Notes under the pieces: model-generated
The model's input: only the letters and a program-made list of their open reading frames with translations
The model's database searches: none
Told to the model about the DNA's origin: nothing
Shown here: positions 10,651 to 21,439 of the stretch, in pieces
Layout: every line of letters begins with the position of its first letter
How positions within the stretch are numbered: the first letter of the stretch is position 1
From: Cololabis saira
Lineage: Eukaryota; Chordata; Actinopteri; Beloniformes; Belonidae
Direction: 5' to 3'
Length of the DNA: 64,000 bases
Assembly: GCF_033807715.1 (NCBI RefSeq)
Contig: NC_084592.1
Location: 21,142,501 to 21,206,500, forward strand
Program-made: the position numbers and the translations under genes

Positions 10651-13600
10651 TCAGTAAACAAAGCGTGGTACACTGTATGGCATGGTCGAGGGGTAAGGAA
10701 GCATATGATATGGTAAGGGATATGGCAGTGTGTTGAAGGGGGTGTGATATGTCATGGGATGTGGCCCCATGTTCCAGAATGGCATGGTTGGTGTCTCATA
10801 AGCACCCACTGTGTTGACCATGGGTCGGGATTGGTAAGAGGGCTGGCCCAATGAGTCGTAGGTGAACATCTGGGTAGGCCTTCTGTCACGAGTGGACCTC
10901 CGTGGTTGTGGACTACTGGGTTGCTCACAGGTGAGTTGCACAGGGATTATCTGAGGTTCTTCTGGCTCTTCCCTTTGCCGGTGTGCATCTTCCTGTTCAA
11001 TATCTGGTATTGCATCACCCGGTAACTGCTCCTCTTCTCTGTTCTCTCCCACAGGCATTTCCGCCCTCCTTTCCCGGATAGGATATCCTCCGGTTTCTCT
11101 TTCAGGTATCAGTGGTCTGGTTTGTTCAGTGTTCATTACATGTTCAGTGTGTCTCTGAGGTTCACTACTGGGCTGCGCTTGAGAATTCTCAAGTTCTCTC
11201 CTCATTGGCACCCTTAACCAGTATGTTGGCCCCTCATCATCTGAATCTGAGGACTCACTGCTCAGTCTTCCTTCATTCTGTCTTCTTGGATCAGACTGTC
11301 TGCTCCTTGTTCTTGGCCTGGTCTGGGGTTCAGGTAGGTCTCTAGGTAAGTTTTTCTTCTTTCCAGGTTGTGGCTGCAGGGGTAAGTCTACAGGTAAGTC
11401 ATTGACCACGTGGAGTAGGTTACGATGCAGTGTTCTGATCCTGTTTCCACCTGTTTCTGGCGTAACCCTGTAAACAGGTCCATCAGCAATTCTCTCTTTC
11501 ACAATATGAACTGTGTTCTCCCAGTACAACCTCAATTTACCGGGTCCTCCTCTCTCACTCAGATTCCGCACAAGGACACGGTCACCTGGTTCAAGGACAA
11601 CGCCCTTCATGTGGCGGTCATAGTATTTCTTTCCCCGAGCGCTTGACTGTTGACTATTCTCAGAGGCCAGTCGGTAAGCTTCTTTCATCCTTTGAGCCCA
11701 CTTCTCAGCATAGCCTCTTGGAGAGGTGGCTTCCTCTTCAGTCGCCAGGCCAAATATCATGTCCACAGGCAGGCGTGGATGACGTCCAAACATCAGGTAG
11801 AAAGGTGAAAACCCTGTTGCCTCATGCCTGGTGCAATTATAGGCATGTACGACCTGCGGCAAGTGGTCTCTCCATCTCTCCTTCTCCTTTTCTCCAAGGG
11901 TTCTGAGCATTTGGAGTATGGTCCTGTTGAATCTTTCCGCTGGATTACCCTGAGGATGGTAGGGTGTGGTCCTGGAATTACCAACTCCACTGAGTTGTTG
12001 CAGGGTCTTGAAGAGTTCATTCTCAAATTCGCGACCAAGGTCATGGTGCAGTTTAAACGGGTAAGAGAATCGTGGTATAAAATCTTCAAAGAGTTTCTCT
12101 GCAGCAGTCTTTCCAGATTTATTCCGGGTGGCGTAGGCTTGAGCGTACCGTGTAAAATGGTCCACAACGACCAGAATGTATTCAAAGCCTCCCTTGCTTG
12201 GCTCCAAGTGAAGGTAGTCGATGGAAACTAACTCTAGGGGAGTGGTGGAGGTAATACATCGCATTGGCGCTCTGATATGGGAAACCGGCTTCTTCTGCTT
12301 TATGCAGGGACACTTCCTGGTGACATAAGCTTCAACATCTTGCTTCATGTATGGCCAATAGAACCGGTCCCTGGCTAGGCCCAAGACCCTTTCTGTTCCC
12401 ATGTGGCCCATGTCATCGTGGAGATGTCGTAACACCAGAGGTCGGTACTGGTCAGGCAAGACGAGCTGTCTCCTCTGGCTTGTTTTCCGATACAGCAAAT
12501 CATCTTCCAGATGAAGTTTCTCCCATTGGTGTAGCAGCTTTCTTGCAAGACCACTGACTCCTTTCCTCATGTCACTTGTCAGTGTGTTGGTAGTCTCTTT
12601 CAGCTTGATGACTTGACTGATGGCAGGGTCATCTCGTTGCGATTTAACAAGCTCATCAAGGGGGATGGTTGGGAGCAGCCCTGATGGCTGTGGGACTGAG
12701 CTATCTTGCGACAGGTTCAGGACAGCGACATATGCAACATCATTCTGCTTAGCAGCTTGACTGCCTTCCCATATTGCCAAAATGGTGTCTCTGGACAGCT
12801 CCTCTGTGCATGAGTCGACGTAGTTGTCAATGTCTAGTGGCAGCCTAGACAAAGTATCTGCATCTACATTAACCTTCCCCGGGCGGTACTTGACTTCAAA
12901 CCGGAAGTCCGCCAGCTCGCCGACCCATCGGTGGCCGACAGCGTTGAGCTTAGCAGTGCTTAACACGTAGGTCAATGGGTTGTTATCTGTGTACACCACG
13001 AAGTGGGGTGCATAGAAGAGGTAGTCTCTGAACTTTTCGCATACGGACCACTTTAAAGCCAGGAATTCAAGTTTCCCTGAATGAAGGTTGTAATTCCGCT
13101 CTGCAGGCGTCAGCGTCCTGGACCCGTATGCAATGACTCTGAGCTTTCCTCCCTGGCGCTGGTAGAGCACTGCACCTAGACCTTGTTGCGACGCGTCTGT
13201 GTGCAACTCATAAGGGAGTTCAAAATCCGGGTACGCTAGCACTGGTGGATTGGAGAGGATGTGAATGAGTTGGTTGAGGGTCCTTTGGTGCTCTTCAGTC
13301 CACTGTACTGGGGTTCTAGATGACAGCTGGGCGCCTTTACCCTTTTTCTGTCTGGGCTGAGAAACAGGGGTGACAAGGCTTTTGGACTGCAAGAGGTCAT
13401 ACATCGGCTTGGCGATTCTAGAAAAATCTTGAATGTAAGTCCTGTAGTAGCTCAAGAACCCTAGCAGTTTACGGACTCCTCCGACAGTGTTTGGAGTTTT
13501 ACTGCTCAGGGCCTGGATGGCCTCTAGATCCTTGGGGTCTAGCCGCACTCCGTCAGCCGAGATCAGCTTTCCGACGTAACGGACCTCTTTTCTGAAGAGC

Positions 13601-15342
13601 TCACACTTGGTTGGCCTGAGCTTTACGCCGTGGCGTTGGAGAGCCCTCAGCACCCGTCTCAGTGACTCAACGTGATCTTCAAAGGTCTTGCTGTAACAGA
13701 GGACGTCGTCTAAGTATGGGATGCAACATTCGTCTCGCAGGGAGTCCAGCATTTCCTCCATGCTTCTTTGAAAAGCCGCTGGAGCGTTTGAAAGCCCAAA
13801 GGGGATGCGCACCCACTCGTACAAGCCCCATGGAGTGATAAAGGCTGTCATATGTCGTGACCCCTCAGCAATGAAGCCTTGATGATAAGCTTTTCCCTGA
13901 TCCAAGATCGAGAACAGGTTGTACCCACCCAGCGTGTCAATGAGATCTTGAATACGGGGAAGTGGGTGTCTATCTGGGACTGTCTTTTGGTTCAGGAGCC
14001 TGTAATCAATACATAGCCGCAGGCTTCCATCCTTCTTGCGGACACAAACCACTGGGGGCAGAGTATGGAGATTTGGACATTTCTTCGCCAGTAAGTCTTG
14101 GATGTACTCCTTAACTTCCTTGTACAGTGGTTTGGGAACTGCTGCATAGCTTCTCTGTACTGGGATGTCATCCTTCAGGGTGATGCCCATTTGGAGGCTT
14201 GGGATGCACCCCATGTCATTTTCATCTTGAGAAAACGCACGTGACTCCTCATAGAGCATTTGTTTTGCTATTGCTTGATACTCGTCGCTTAGATGACTAA
14301 GGTCGATAGGGGGAGACCACAGCATGGATGGTTGCTCCTTTTGGTGACTGTTATCCTCATAGATAGGGACAGGTGAGTCCACCTTGTTGATCTCGACTCT
14401 GTCCATCTGATCCGTCTCCACTATCTTGTCGATCGACTGGATACTGCCCAACGTTGTGAAGTTGTTCAGTGACACATTGTGTTGGGTGTGGTTACCCACC
14501 GAAATCTCAATATAGGGGTGCCTGACGTGATGGACTTCGACCAAGCCATCACCAATATCCAGCTCCTCCAGTCTCAGGTCTGGATGGTTGACCTCGAACA
14601 GAGCAACAGAGGAGGTGAATTCAGCAGGCACTCTGCACTTGACGCGGGCAACTTGGCCTGGGCGGACAGTGATGTCTTGACGGCCAACTCTCACCACAGT
14701 ATGATGCTGGTTGGATTCTTTGGTCTGTATCAGGTTCACAATTGTCTCTGCTTGATCATTTTCCAGCTGCATGGCCTCTCTCAGCAACTTGCCAATAACA
14801 GCAACAACTTCTATGTCACCCTCCTGTCCTAGGATGAGCTCTTGAATGACGTTGAAGCCCAATATCGGTGTCACAAGGCTCACACGGCTGACCAGGAAGG
14901 GTACTCTGATGGCGAGATTTGGATCATCGTTGCCGGGTAGGTTAAAGGTGAGTTCCACCCATCCATCATATGGGATCTGTCCTCCATTGGCTGCAGTGAG
15001 ATCCAATCCTCTGTTTCCTATGAGTTCACTGAGAGGGCGCACTTCTTGTTGAGGTAGGTATTTGTGTTTCCATGGCTTGTCGATAATACTGACTTGGGCC
15101 CCAGAGTCTAGCAGAACATTCACAGTATATCCATTTAGACTGCATTTCAATAAGCATTTCTTCCCAATTAACTTAGCTACTCTCTGTGAAGGGGGCTTAT
15201 CATTGGCCCATGAGTGGGAAGGGGTGGCAAGATGGTGCTTGACATGCACAGGTGCTGGTTTGGTACTGTCTGGATGGGACTGAAAGTTGGTGCCGGTCAC
15301 AGGTGGTCCCAGTGCTGCGACCGGGGGGAGTTTCCCGACGGC
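10651..15342 (-). CDS. pol: Pol polyprotein (protease, RT, RNase H, integrase)
   Basis: Replicates and integrates the element. Numbering residues from the codon at 15300, about 1,549 residues show: an aspartic protease with LLDSGA (D65); reverse transcriptase with LCIDYRLLN and the YLDD active site (Y529, D531, D532); RNase H starting at LHTDAS (about 700); an integrase HHCC zinc finger (about 955-1000); and the integrase D,D-35-E triad D1028, D1087, E1122. A 250-residue acidic, then Pro/Tyr-rich tail follows, with [19 protein letters not shown]. The frame is open from just after a stop at 15343-15345 and overlaps the end of gag in the -1 frame. The first possible initiator is a GTG at 15300, so expression most likely needs ribosomal frameshifting at 15330-15336. 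No stop or frameshift was seen, so the protein looks functional. Confidence 0.95.
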   Translation of the reverse strand, partial: AVGKLPPVAALGPPVTGTNFQSHPDSTKPAPVHVKHHLATPSHSWANDKPPSQRVAKLIGKKCLLKCSLNGYTVNVLLDSGAQVSIIDKPWKHKYLPQQEVRPLSELIGNRGLDLTAANGGQIPYDGWVELTFNLPGNDDPNLAIRVPFLVSRVSLVTPILGFNVIQELILGQEGDIEVVAVIGKLLREAMQLENDQAETIVNLIQTKESNQHHTVVRVGRQDITVRPGQVARVKCRVPAEFTSSVALFEVNHPDLRLEELDIGDGLVEVHHVRHPYIEISVGNHTQHNVSLNNFTTLGSIQSIDKIVETDQMDRVEINKVDSPVPIYEDNSHQKEQPSMLWSPPIDLSHLSDEYQAIAKQMLYEESRAFSQDENDMGCIPSLQMGITLKDDIPVQRSYAAVPKPLYKEVKEYIQDLLAKKCPNLHTLPPVVCVRKKDGSLRLCIDYRLLNQKTVPDRHPLPRIQDLIDTLGGYNLFSILDQGKAYHQGFIAEGSRHMTAFITPWGLYEWVRIPFGLSNAPAAFQRSMEEMLDSLRDECCIPYLDDVLCYSKTFEDHVESLRRVLRALQRHGVKLRPTKCELFRKEVRYVGKLISADGVRLDPKDLEAIQALSSKTPNTVGGVRKLLGFLSYYRTYIQDFSRIAKPMYDLLQSKSLVTPVSQPRQKKGKGAQLSSRTPVQWTEEHQRTLNQLIHILSNPPVLAYPDFELPYELHTDASQQGLGAVLYQRQGGKLRVIAYGSRTLTPAERNYNLHSGKLEFLALKWSVCEKFRDYLFYAPHFVVYTDNNPLTYVLSTAKLNAVGHRWVGELADFRFEVKYRPGKVNVDADTLSRLPLDIDNYVDSCTEELSRDTILAIWEGSQAAKQNDVAYVAVLNLSQDSSVPQPSGLLPTIPLDELVKSQRDDPAISQVIKLKETTNTLTSDMRKGVSGLARKLLHQWEKLHLEDDLLYRKTSQRRQLVLPDQYRPLVLRHLHDDMGHMGTERVLGLARDRFYWPYMKQDVEAYVTRKCPCIKQKKPVSHIRAPMRCITSTTPLELVSIDYLHLEPSKGGFEYILVVVDHFTRYAQAYATRNKSGKTAAEKLFEDFIPRFSYPFKLHHDLGREFENELFKTLQQLSGVGNSRTTPYHPQGNPAERFNRTILQMLRTLGEKEKERWRDHLPQVVHAYNCTRHEATGFSPFYLMFGRHPRLPVDMIFGLATEEEATSPRGYAEKWAQRMKEAYRLASENSQQSSARGKKYYDRHMKGVVLEPGDRVLVRNLSERGGPGKLRLYWENTVHIVKERIADGPVYRVTPETGGNRIRTLHRNLLHVVNDLPVDLPLQPQPGKKKNLPRDLPEPQTRPRTRSRQSDPRRQNEGRLSSESSDSDDEGPTYWLRVPMRRELENSQAQPSSEPQRHTEHVMNTEQTRPLIPERETGGYPIRERRAEMPVGENREEEQLPGDAIPDIEQEDAHRQREEPEEPQIIPVQLTCEQPSSPQPRRSTRDRRPTQMFTYDSLGQPSYQSRPMVNTVGAYETPTMPFWNMGPHPMTYHTPFNTLPYPLPYHMLPYPSTMPYSVPRFVY
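15275..15336 (-). promoter_or_regulatory. Predicted -1 ribosomal frameshift signal (slippery site plus pseudoknot)
   Basis: On the minus strand, gag-frame codons G GGA AAC form the slippery heptamer GGGAAAC (15336-15330). Five bases later, CCGGTCGCAG (15324-15315) pairs with CTGTGACCGG (15302-15293), a 10-bp stem with one G-U pair. Its loop holds TGGGAC (15311-15306), which can pair with GTCCCA downstream (15280-15275), giving an H-type pseudoknot with a 12-nt connecting loop. A -1 slip at the heptamer enters the pol frame. The pol-frame stop at 15343-15345, just upstream, makes this the only window in which the shift can occur. Confidence 0.85.
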
Positions 15343-17081
15343 TTAGGTCTCTTTAGGCACCCGACAGCACGGTGTCCCTCTTCTCCACAAGCGAAACAGT
15401 GTTTGCAGTTGGGACGGCCATCTGCAACACAGTTAGGGCAGCCATATGGTCTCTCTTTCTTAACATGTCGACTTTGACTTTGTTTATTGGAGCACTCGCA
15501 GGTGGACTCGGGCTGAGGCTTCGGTGTTGACGTCTTTGCTTCAGTTTTTGACTGTAGTGAGGATACGACTTCAGCCAGAGCCTGTACTTGAGCGCTTAGC
15601 TGCTGGATAAGGTCATCCTTGGCCTTCGTGTCAGAGCCAGGCTTTGTTTCGGTCACCTCACTTGTGATGACTTCACTACTGTGGGCTTGAGCTGTCTTGG
15701 GGCGAGCGCTACGTCCCAAACGTCGCTTCCTCTCACTTTCTTCACTCGTGGTTTTGATGACTTGTCTTAGAAGTGCATCGTCTGTGACTGCAGGGTCTGA
15801 TAGGAGGGGCTTTAACTCCCGTCTGAGGTCATCATGCTTCTCATTCAGGCCCTGATAGACCGTGCGAAGGAAGACATTCTGTGCCGTTTGTGCTTCGTAC
15901 TTGATTTCAGAGTCTGTCTGCTTTGACCTGAAGATCACTTTTTGTTTGAGCCCCATCATCCTGTAGAGAAACTGCTGTGGCGTTTCCTGCTCATTTTGTT
16001 TGGCACTTATTAGTTCCTGGAACAGCTCAGTACTGCTCTTCTCTCCGAAGTGGGATTGGAGGAAGCTCTTCAGCTCGGCTATGGTCATGTCATCCTTGCT
16101 GGAGAGCATATCCTTGAAGTTCCCAGGCTTTATAATGCGAAACACTGCTCGTATGATTTCACCCTCAGTGTGCATTTCCCTCAGTCCTTGATCAATCTGC
16201 TTGCTGATATTGCTGTACGTTATATCAGATGCACTATCGCCAATCTGCCCACCATGTACCTTGAATTCCTTCTTCTGGAGAAATGGGAGGTCTTTGAGGG
16301 CAATCATGCTTTCAGTACGGTGAGTGGGATGTTGTTCAAGATTAGGATGGGGGAATGGTATGACAGGTGAACTGTGAGAATGGGGAGTGTGTTGTCTATC
16401 AGTTGTGGTGTGTGAACTGCGGGCCTGGTGAGAATCAGTGGGCTGAGTACTGGTAGTGGTGTATGGACTGGCTTGTGTGTACTGGTGTGAATGTGTCGGG
16501 TGAGTGTTAGTTAAGGTGTATGGAGGGTTGTGTGTAAACTGGTGAGAAGTAGAGGGTGGAGTGGTAGGTAAGGTGTGTGAAGCAGGTGAACCCTGTTTAA
16601 CCCGTTGGCGCAAATCATCATAAGTAGACATTAGCTTGCTTATTTGCAATTCAAGGGCCTCTGTTTGAGAAACTACATCAACTGGGTCAGTGTCAGAGTG
16701 TGCATCTGTGACAAATGTAGTAACATGTGTGTTAGTGTGGACATTAACATCAGAAACATCATCCACTAAAACAACAGGTACATCAACATCTGCTGTGGCA
16801 GCATCACTCTTATTTCGTAAAGCAATAAGTTCAATAACTTTTAGCAATTCACTTAACTTTGACATGCCAGAGTCATCTGACTCTAGCAGATCGGTACTCT
16901 CCATGTAGGCACACACAAAATCAAAACAACCCTCTTCATCCTGTTTGACCAACTTAGCTTGAGCAGGTTCTTCTGAGACCAACGTGGCAAGCTTTAGCAG
17001 TTCCTCTGATGAAAGGTTGAACAGTTTCTTCTTTATGGTCCAAGTCAGCTTCTTCCTCTCGTTGTCTGCCATTGCGAACAT
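15297..17081 (-). CDS. gag: Gag polyprotein with CCHC zinc knuckle
   Basis: Forms the particle that packages the element RNA. About 594 residues. The N-terminal 90 residues are helix-rich and acidic (with [18 protein letters not shown]), followed by a Thr/His/Ser-rich low-complexity linker (about 165-245), then a helical capsid-like region with [14 protein letters not shown] and [17 protein letters not shown]. The nucleocapsid zinc knuckle [14 protein letters not shown] lies near residues 560-576. Two in-frame ATGs are possible starts, at 17081 and 17072; I cannot choose between them. Gag ends with TGA at 15299-15297, about 30 bases after the slippery site. I do not recognise the N-terminal fold; it could be an adaptor-like helical domain. 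Confidence 0.9.
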   Translation of the reverse strand: MFAMADNERKKLTWTIKKKLFNLSSEELLKLATLVSEEPAQAKLVKQDEEGCFDFVCAYMESTDLLESDDSGMSKLSELLKVIELIALRNKSDAATADVDVPVVLVDDVSDVNVHTNTHVTTFVTDAHSDTDPVDVVSQTEALELQISKLMSTYDDLRQRVKQGSPASHTLPTTPPSTSHQFTHNPPYTLTNTHPTHSHQYTQASPYTTTSTQPTDSHQARSSHTTTDRQHTPHSHSSPVIPFPHPNLEQHPTHRTESMIALKDLPFLQKKEFKVHGGQIGDSASDITYSNISKQIDQGLREMHTEGEIIRAVFRIIKPGNFKDMLSSKDDMTIAELKSFLQSHFGEKSSTELFQELISAKQNEQETPQQFLYRMMGLKQKVIFRSKQTDSEIKYEAQTAQNVFLRTVYQGLNEKHDDLRRELKPLLSDPAVTDDALLRQVIKTTSEESERKRRLGRSARPKTAQAHSSEVITSEVTETKPGSDTKAKDDLIQQLSAQVQALAEVVSSLQSKTEAKTSTPKPQPESTCECSNKQSQSRHVKKERPYGCPNCVADGRPNCKHCFACGEEGHRAVGCLKRPKPSGNSPRSQHWDHL

Positions 17082-17234
17082 CAATCAGACACCCTCAGCT
17101 CGTGAAGTCCTCGCTCTGGCAACAGTCAGACGCCCTTGACTCTCACAGCTCCTCACTCTGATGATGCAGCACCTTGGCCCACAGGTTCAGGAATCACTAG
17201 ACCGGCGTCCTACTCCGACCACCAGGTGGCGCCG

Positions 17235-17252
17235 ATCCCGGACGAGCCCCCA
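17235..17252 (-). other. Primer binding site for proline tRNA
   Basis: Minus-strand TGGGGGCTCGTCCGGGAT, 18 bases, is exactly complementary to the 3' end of vertebrate proline tRNA including CCA, the primer also used by murine leukaemia-type retroviruses. It starts six bases after the end of the 5' terminal repeat. Confidence 0.9.
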
Positions 17253-17258
17253 CAAATC

Positions 17259-18385
17259 TGTTACAGGTCCAGGTCGAAGACCCATAGACAGATAAGGTAT
17301 TGCTACCGGAAAGGCCTGTTAAAACAGTAGTAATAGACAGAGACGATCACACGTGTTTCTCCAGTCAGCCTTCCTTAATAGAAAGAGGCATATTTATTTC
17401 AGCCTGAATTATTATTGTCTTTTTATCTCTTGCTTGTTCTTTTCTTTTTTTCAATAAATCAAAAATAACATAGTCACAATTCTTCTTTTCTTTTCATTAC
17501 ATCATCTCACAATTCACATTTTAGTTAACTGTTAAATTCAATATGCATCTGTTCACCAAAACATAAAAAAATACTGAGTGTCCCTTTAAGTGTCTGTCAT
17601 ATAGACAGTAGTGCACACATTGTGTAAGTGTCAAACTAGCATAATGCCATAAATACCTTATCATAGGCCTGTAACATACAAACATACTTGGCTGGTATGT
17701 TTGTGCATGACTAAGTTCAATTTATGGCTCTGGAAAAACGTTTTTATCTGAACTGCTTAAAGTGCATTAAAATAAAGAAACACATTTTACATTCAAAATA
17801 CTGTCATCAAAAATCGTTTAACACTTCTTCAATTAATTAATTAATTAATTCAAAGAATGTTCTGGAACCCAAAAACGAGGTCTGCACTTACACAGACAGA
17901 GGTGGGGAACCACCATTTTAGGCAGCAGCAAACTAAACAGAAAATAAATGGACTGGACCTGGTCACAAAGTCACTCAAATCAACACATTAGCTTCACAAA
18001 AATCGATCCCACAGGGAAACAATAACTTCAGCAACAACTGTAGGCAGTTTAAGACACTTTGGCCATGTACAAACCTGTTAAAACAGTAGTAATAGACAGA
18101 GACGATCACACGTGTTTCTCCAGTCAGCCTTCCTTAATAGAATGAGGAAGTACTCAGTCCGTCCAGCAGGTGGTCTCTGAGAGAGCTGTGAATCGTCTTA
18201 CTGCCCACTAGTGGTGGCACACTAGGATTGTCCCACTGTTCCGTGTTTTTGAAAGAGCTTGAAAGTAATAATTGTCCATGTTGCTTCAAGCAGAAATGTG
18301 CTCTTTCTACAGAAAATATAATCTTTCACAATAAAACGAAAATAAACAACAAAAAAATGTGACCATACATTTTGTGTGCGTCACA
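17259..18385 (-). repeat. 5' long terminal repeat
   Basis: 1,127 bp, the upstream repeat in element orientation and presumably the promoter of the element. It is identical by eye to the left repeat except for one extra A in the A-run near 17564-17571. It carries the same 69-bp internal direct repeat. Confidence 0.95.
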
Positions 18386-18440
18386 ATTGCCTTTTAGTTT
18401 GACGCTGATTAATGGAAGGAAACAAAATCTAGATTTACAG

Positions 18441-18994
18441 TGCGTCCGAAATGCCATACTAAACAGTATATAAAAAGTAGACTTAAGTTTGGCACACTTT
18501 TGAGTTAATATCAGTAGTATGCATTAATTCGGACACACTATTCAGAGCGCACACATCACTTCCTGCCGTTGGGAGGAAGTGACGTGTCACAGCAGCAGTA
18601 CCAGCATACCAGCGTACCGGCGTACCGGCGTACCGGCGTACCAGCGTACCAGCGTAGCAGCGCTCCGCTCTTTCCCGTTTATTCTGGCCGAAACAAGATG
18701 ACATTATATAATATTATTATATACGAATATTATAATATTAATATTATATAATAATATTATTATACTTAATATTATACTTATGACATATACATATCACTTA
18801 GCAACAAAACACTGATGCATTGCATTGTGGGAAGTTTCTGCTTAGCTAGTGTCCATCAATCCACACTAATACATTTCTCTGGAGTATGGATAGAGCGTAC
18901 TATTGAGTACGTATTAATGTTTCGGACGCACTAAAAAATTTTGCATACTCATTTTGCATACTCATTAGAGTGGAAGTATGCAATTTCGGACGCA
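18441..18994. mobile_element. MITE with TGCGTCCGAAAT terminal inverted repeats
   Basis: The left end TGCGTCCGAAATGCCATACT (18441-18460) is matched by the inverse of the right end (18975-18994) with about two mismatches. The interior has no transposase: it holds an 8-bp minisatellite (about 18598-18660) and an AT-rich palindromic patch (18703-18780). An extra TTTCGGACGCA copy near 18921-18931 suggests internal rearrangement. I found no convincing target duplication. It lies 55 bp outside the LTR element. Confidence 0.7.
18598..18660. repeat. 8-bp minisatellite (ACCGGCGT / ACCAGCGT units)
   Basis: About seven head-to-tail units of GTACCGGC or GTACCAGC inside the MITE. Confidence 0.85.
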
Positions 18995-20339
18995 GCCATA
19001 GTCTTTTATGCTGTTCAAGGGTATTCTGGAGTTTAGTAGGAAATAATACACTTTTAACGTGTCAGCAAACCAACTTTTCCGCAAAGATCCCAAAAAATAA
19101 ACTCAAGGTTTCAGGAAGAGCAATAGTCCAAACCCATTCTGCCCAATATCAAGGTAGTTTATCATACAAATGGGTGTTTTATTTATCTGACATTTAATTT
19201 AAAGCTATGCTTTTTCATAATTAATTTATCTTCTCTATCATTAGGTTAAAGTCTGCTTCAAGAAAACAGGGAGTTAATTTTATAAAGCTATACTGCCATT
19301 CAACGTTAAATAAATAATAAACAAGGGCTATTTTTTGTCTTAACAGACAAATTAATGACTGATTAGTAATTAGCATCTTACAATCTGAAAGATCAGTTTA
19401 TCAGGATAGTGGCATATGCGCTTACGTAAATAGCCAGTTTTAAACTGCTCGTGCTTTAGGCGGTCAGTCAGCTTTTTTAATTATGTCTAGTATAAGTAAG
19501 TGAAACTAAAACATTTATAAATCTTTATCTGATAAAATATTGAGAAAGATTTACTTTTATTATAATACAGCATATATATGCCAGGGTAAAATTGAGCATC
19601 CACAAACCAAGGTGTTGCTCATTTTTTGACCACAAGATGGAAGTAGAGGATAAGGTAAGTAAACAAAATTGAGAACAAAATGACTTTTCATTCAAGGATA
19701 TTGCAAAATTTGATGTGGTGTCTTGTGTATCTGCAAATAATTCCATCATCTTCATTTCAAAAGGTTATTACAGGGCCATGTCCGATGATAAAACTATATG
19801 AAAGACTTAAACAAAGAAAGACACATTTAAAGCCTTTTGCAGAGCAGTGGAATGAATATTTGTTTTGATCTGCAGACTTTCTGTGTGAGGTATATATACT
19901 GGTTGTTTTCCATGCAGCCTCACAGTGTAAATTACAGAGATAAACTGAGTGTAAATTGGCAAACAGCAGTTCCCACAGGGGGCAGTGAGGATGGCACAAA
20001 AAGCTTCATGGCTCAGCACATTTTGATTAGAGTCATGATTTTGTAATTTGCAACCTGAGGTTTTTTGCTAGGACTACCTCCTATTAAGAAGCTATTTTGC
20101 ATATCCCTCTAACTTTATACAATGATCGTTGATGTTTATTTGCTGTTTGTTGTTGTTTTTTTAAGCTATAGGTCCTCTATGCTTGCAAAAGTGACAACAC
20201 AATAGTAGAGTTCAGCAACAAGAAATGTGTATCTACTGTACACAGACATGTAGATATAGAAGAGATAGATTAGAAGATACAATGTAAAATAAAAGGTTAA
20301 ACTGCAAAAAAATAATAAAGCCCAGCCTCATAGTATGAG
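18995..20339. other. Intergenic DNA, nothing recognised
   Basis: AT-rich sequence without recognised exons or repeat families. Confidence 0.5.
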
Positions 20340-20610
20340 CTGGTTCTACTATGGGAACTCTAGTCCCCTTTCTAGAACTCTAGTTGTAGTTCTAGAACTA
20401 TCCTACGGGACACCACTTCTAGTTAAACTAATGGAACTCTAGTTTTAGTGTTCGAACCACAGTTCGAGTCATATAACTTTAGTTCTATGTCTAGCTAAAT
20501 TATTTTATTTCTCATTCCAGAATTCTACTTCTAGTTTTCGAACTCTAATATAGTTTTGGACTAGAGGGGAGTAGTTCTAGAACTGTAATTCTAGAACTAG
20601 AATTAGAATG
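20340..20610. repeat. Degenerate array of TTCTAGAA palindromes
   Basis: A 270-bp patch built of diverged units around GTTCTAGAACTCTAG. Perfect TTCTAGAA occurs at 20370-20377, 20390-20397, 20575-20582 and 20589-20596, and TTCGAA at 20451-20456 and 20537-20542. Unit boundaries are blurred. Each palindrome also fits the TTCnnGAA half of a heat-shock element. Confidence 0.75.
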
Positions 20611-21435
20611 CAGCCAAATATGCATCAGTTATACATACATAATCGTACATCTATTTGTGTGTACCCACATGCAGAAAGATTTTTTTGTTTGTTTGTTTGA
20701 CCCTGTGTTGTTCAATGTAATGGCGCCCACCTGTGCCAATCATTTGTAATATTACTGGAGCGATTGATATATATTGTATTCCTGAGTTAGGGAACTCAAA
20801 CACACCACAGATGCTAAATTAGTTATTTCTTCCTGTATCATTTAGATGCACGACAGAATTTTCTTTTTAAGCACATACTGATCTGTGATTAATGGGATTT
20901 CAGCATATCCATGTTTTATGTGTGGGGTTTTCTGTTTGTTTGATTCTTCTTTTTGTAATTAGCAGTATAGAGCAGAGCCAATACAGATTACCTGCAGTCA
21001 GCTACCGGATAGTGAAAGTTATCTGCAGCTGCAGTCTGTCAGGTCAGTATCATGATTCCTTAATTAGCAATGATGGAAGAATATTCAGAAGCTTGAAAGA
21101 ACCAAAAGTACTGAAACACAAGAAGGTCTTACGTTAGAATTTCGCATTTATCAGTTCTTTACGTGATATATGTAATGATGCAAGTTTAATCAAACAAAGA
21201 CTCTTGGAATCAGTATCTCTTGTACATCTATTATATATCAGACTTCAGTTAGAAATCAATGTTTTTAATTTGTTGATAATTTTCTCTGTTAATTGATTTC
21301 GAAACTCCAAGAGACTCAATCATTTATTTGTATCCCGTTGGGAGTCGGTCAGTCTGTGTACCCAACGCTGAAATTACATTTTAAGACGTATTTTGATAAA
21401 TGTATCCAAGGTGGAGCATGACACTTAAAAATATC
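20611..21435. other. Intergenic DNA, nothing recognised
   Basis: AT-rich, no gene or family recognised; it ends at the C-rich block. Confidence 0.5.
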
Positions 21436-21439
21436 TAGC

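Larger units (their letters stand above)
9280..18385 (-). mobile_element. Intact-looking Ty3/Gypsy-type LTR retrotransposon
   Basis: A 9,106-bp element on the minus strand. Its two terminal repeats (9280-10405 and 17259-18385) start TG and end CA and are identical by eye except for one extra A in an A-run. The 4-bp sequence ATTG flanks it on both sides (9276-9279 and 18386-18389) as a target-site duplication. In transcription order it has the 5' repeat, a primer site matching proline tRNA, a leader of about 150-160 nt, gag, a -1 frameshift signal, pol (protease, reverse transcriptase, RNase H, integrase), a short purine tract and the 3' repeat. The domain order with integrase last is that of Ty3/Gypsy elements. 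Only 245 bases separate pol from the 3' repeat, so there is no room for an env gene. Open frames plus near-identical repeats imply a recent insertion. Confidence 0.95.

Noticed and set aside
15298..15300. GTG codon as an independent start for pol
   Set aside because: The frame is open upstream of it, and the slippery site with pseudoknot explains expression as a gag-pol fusion.
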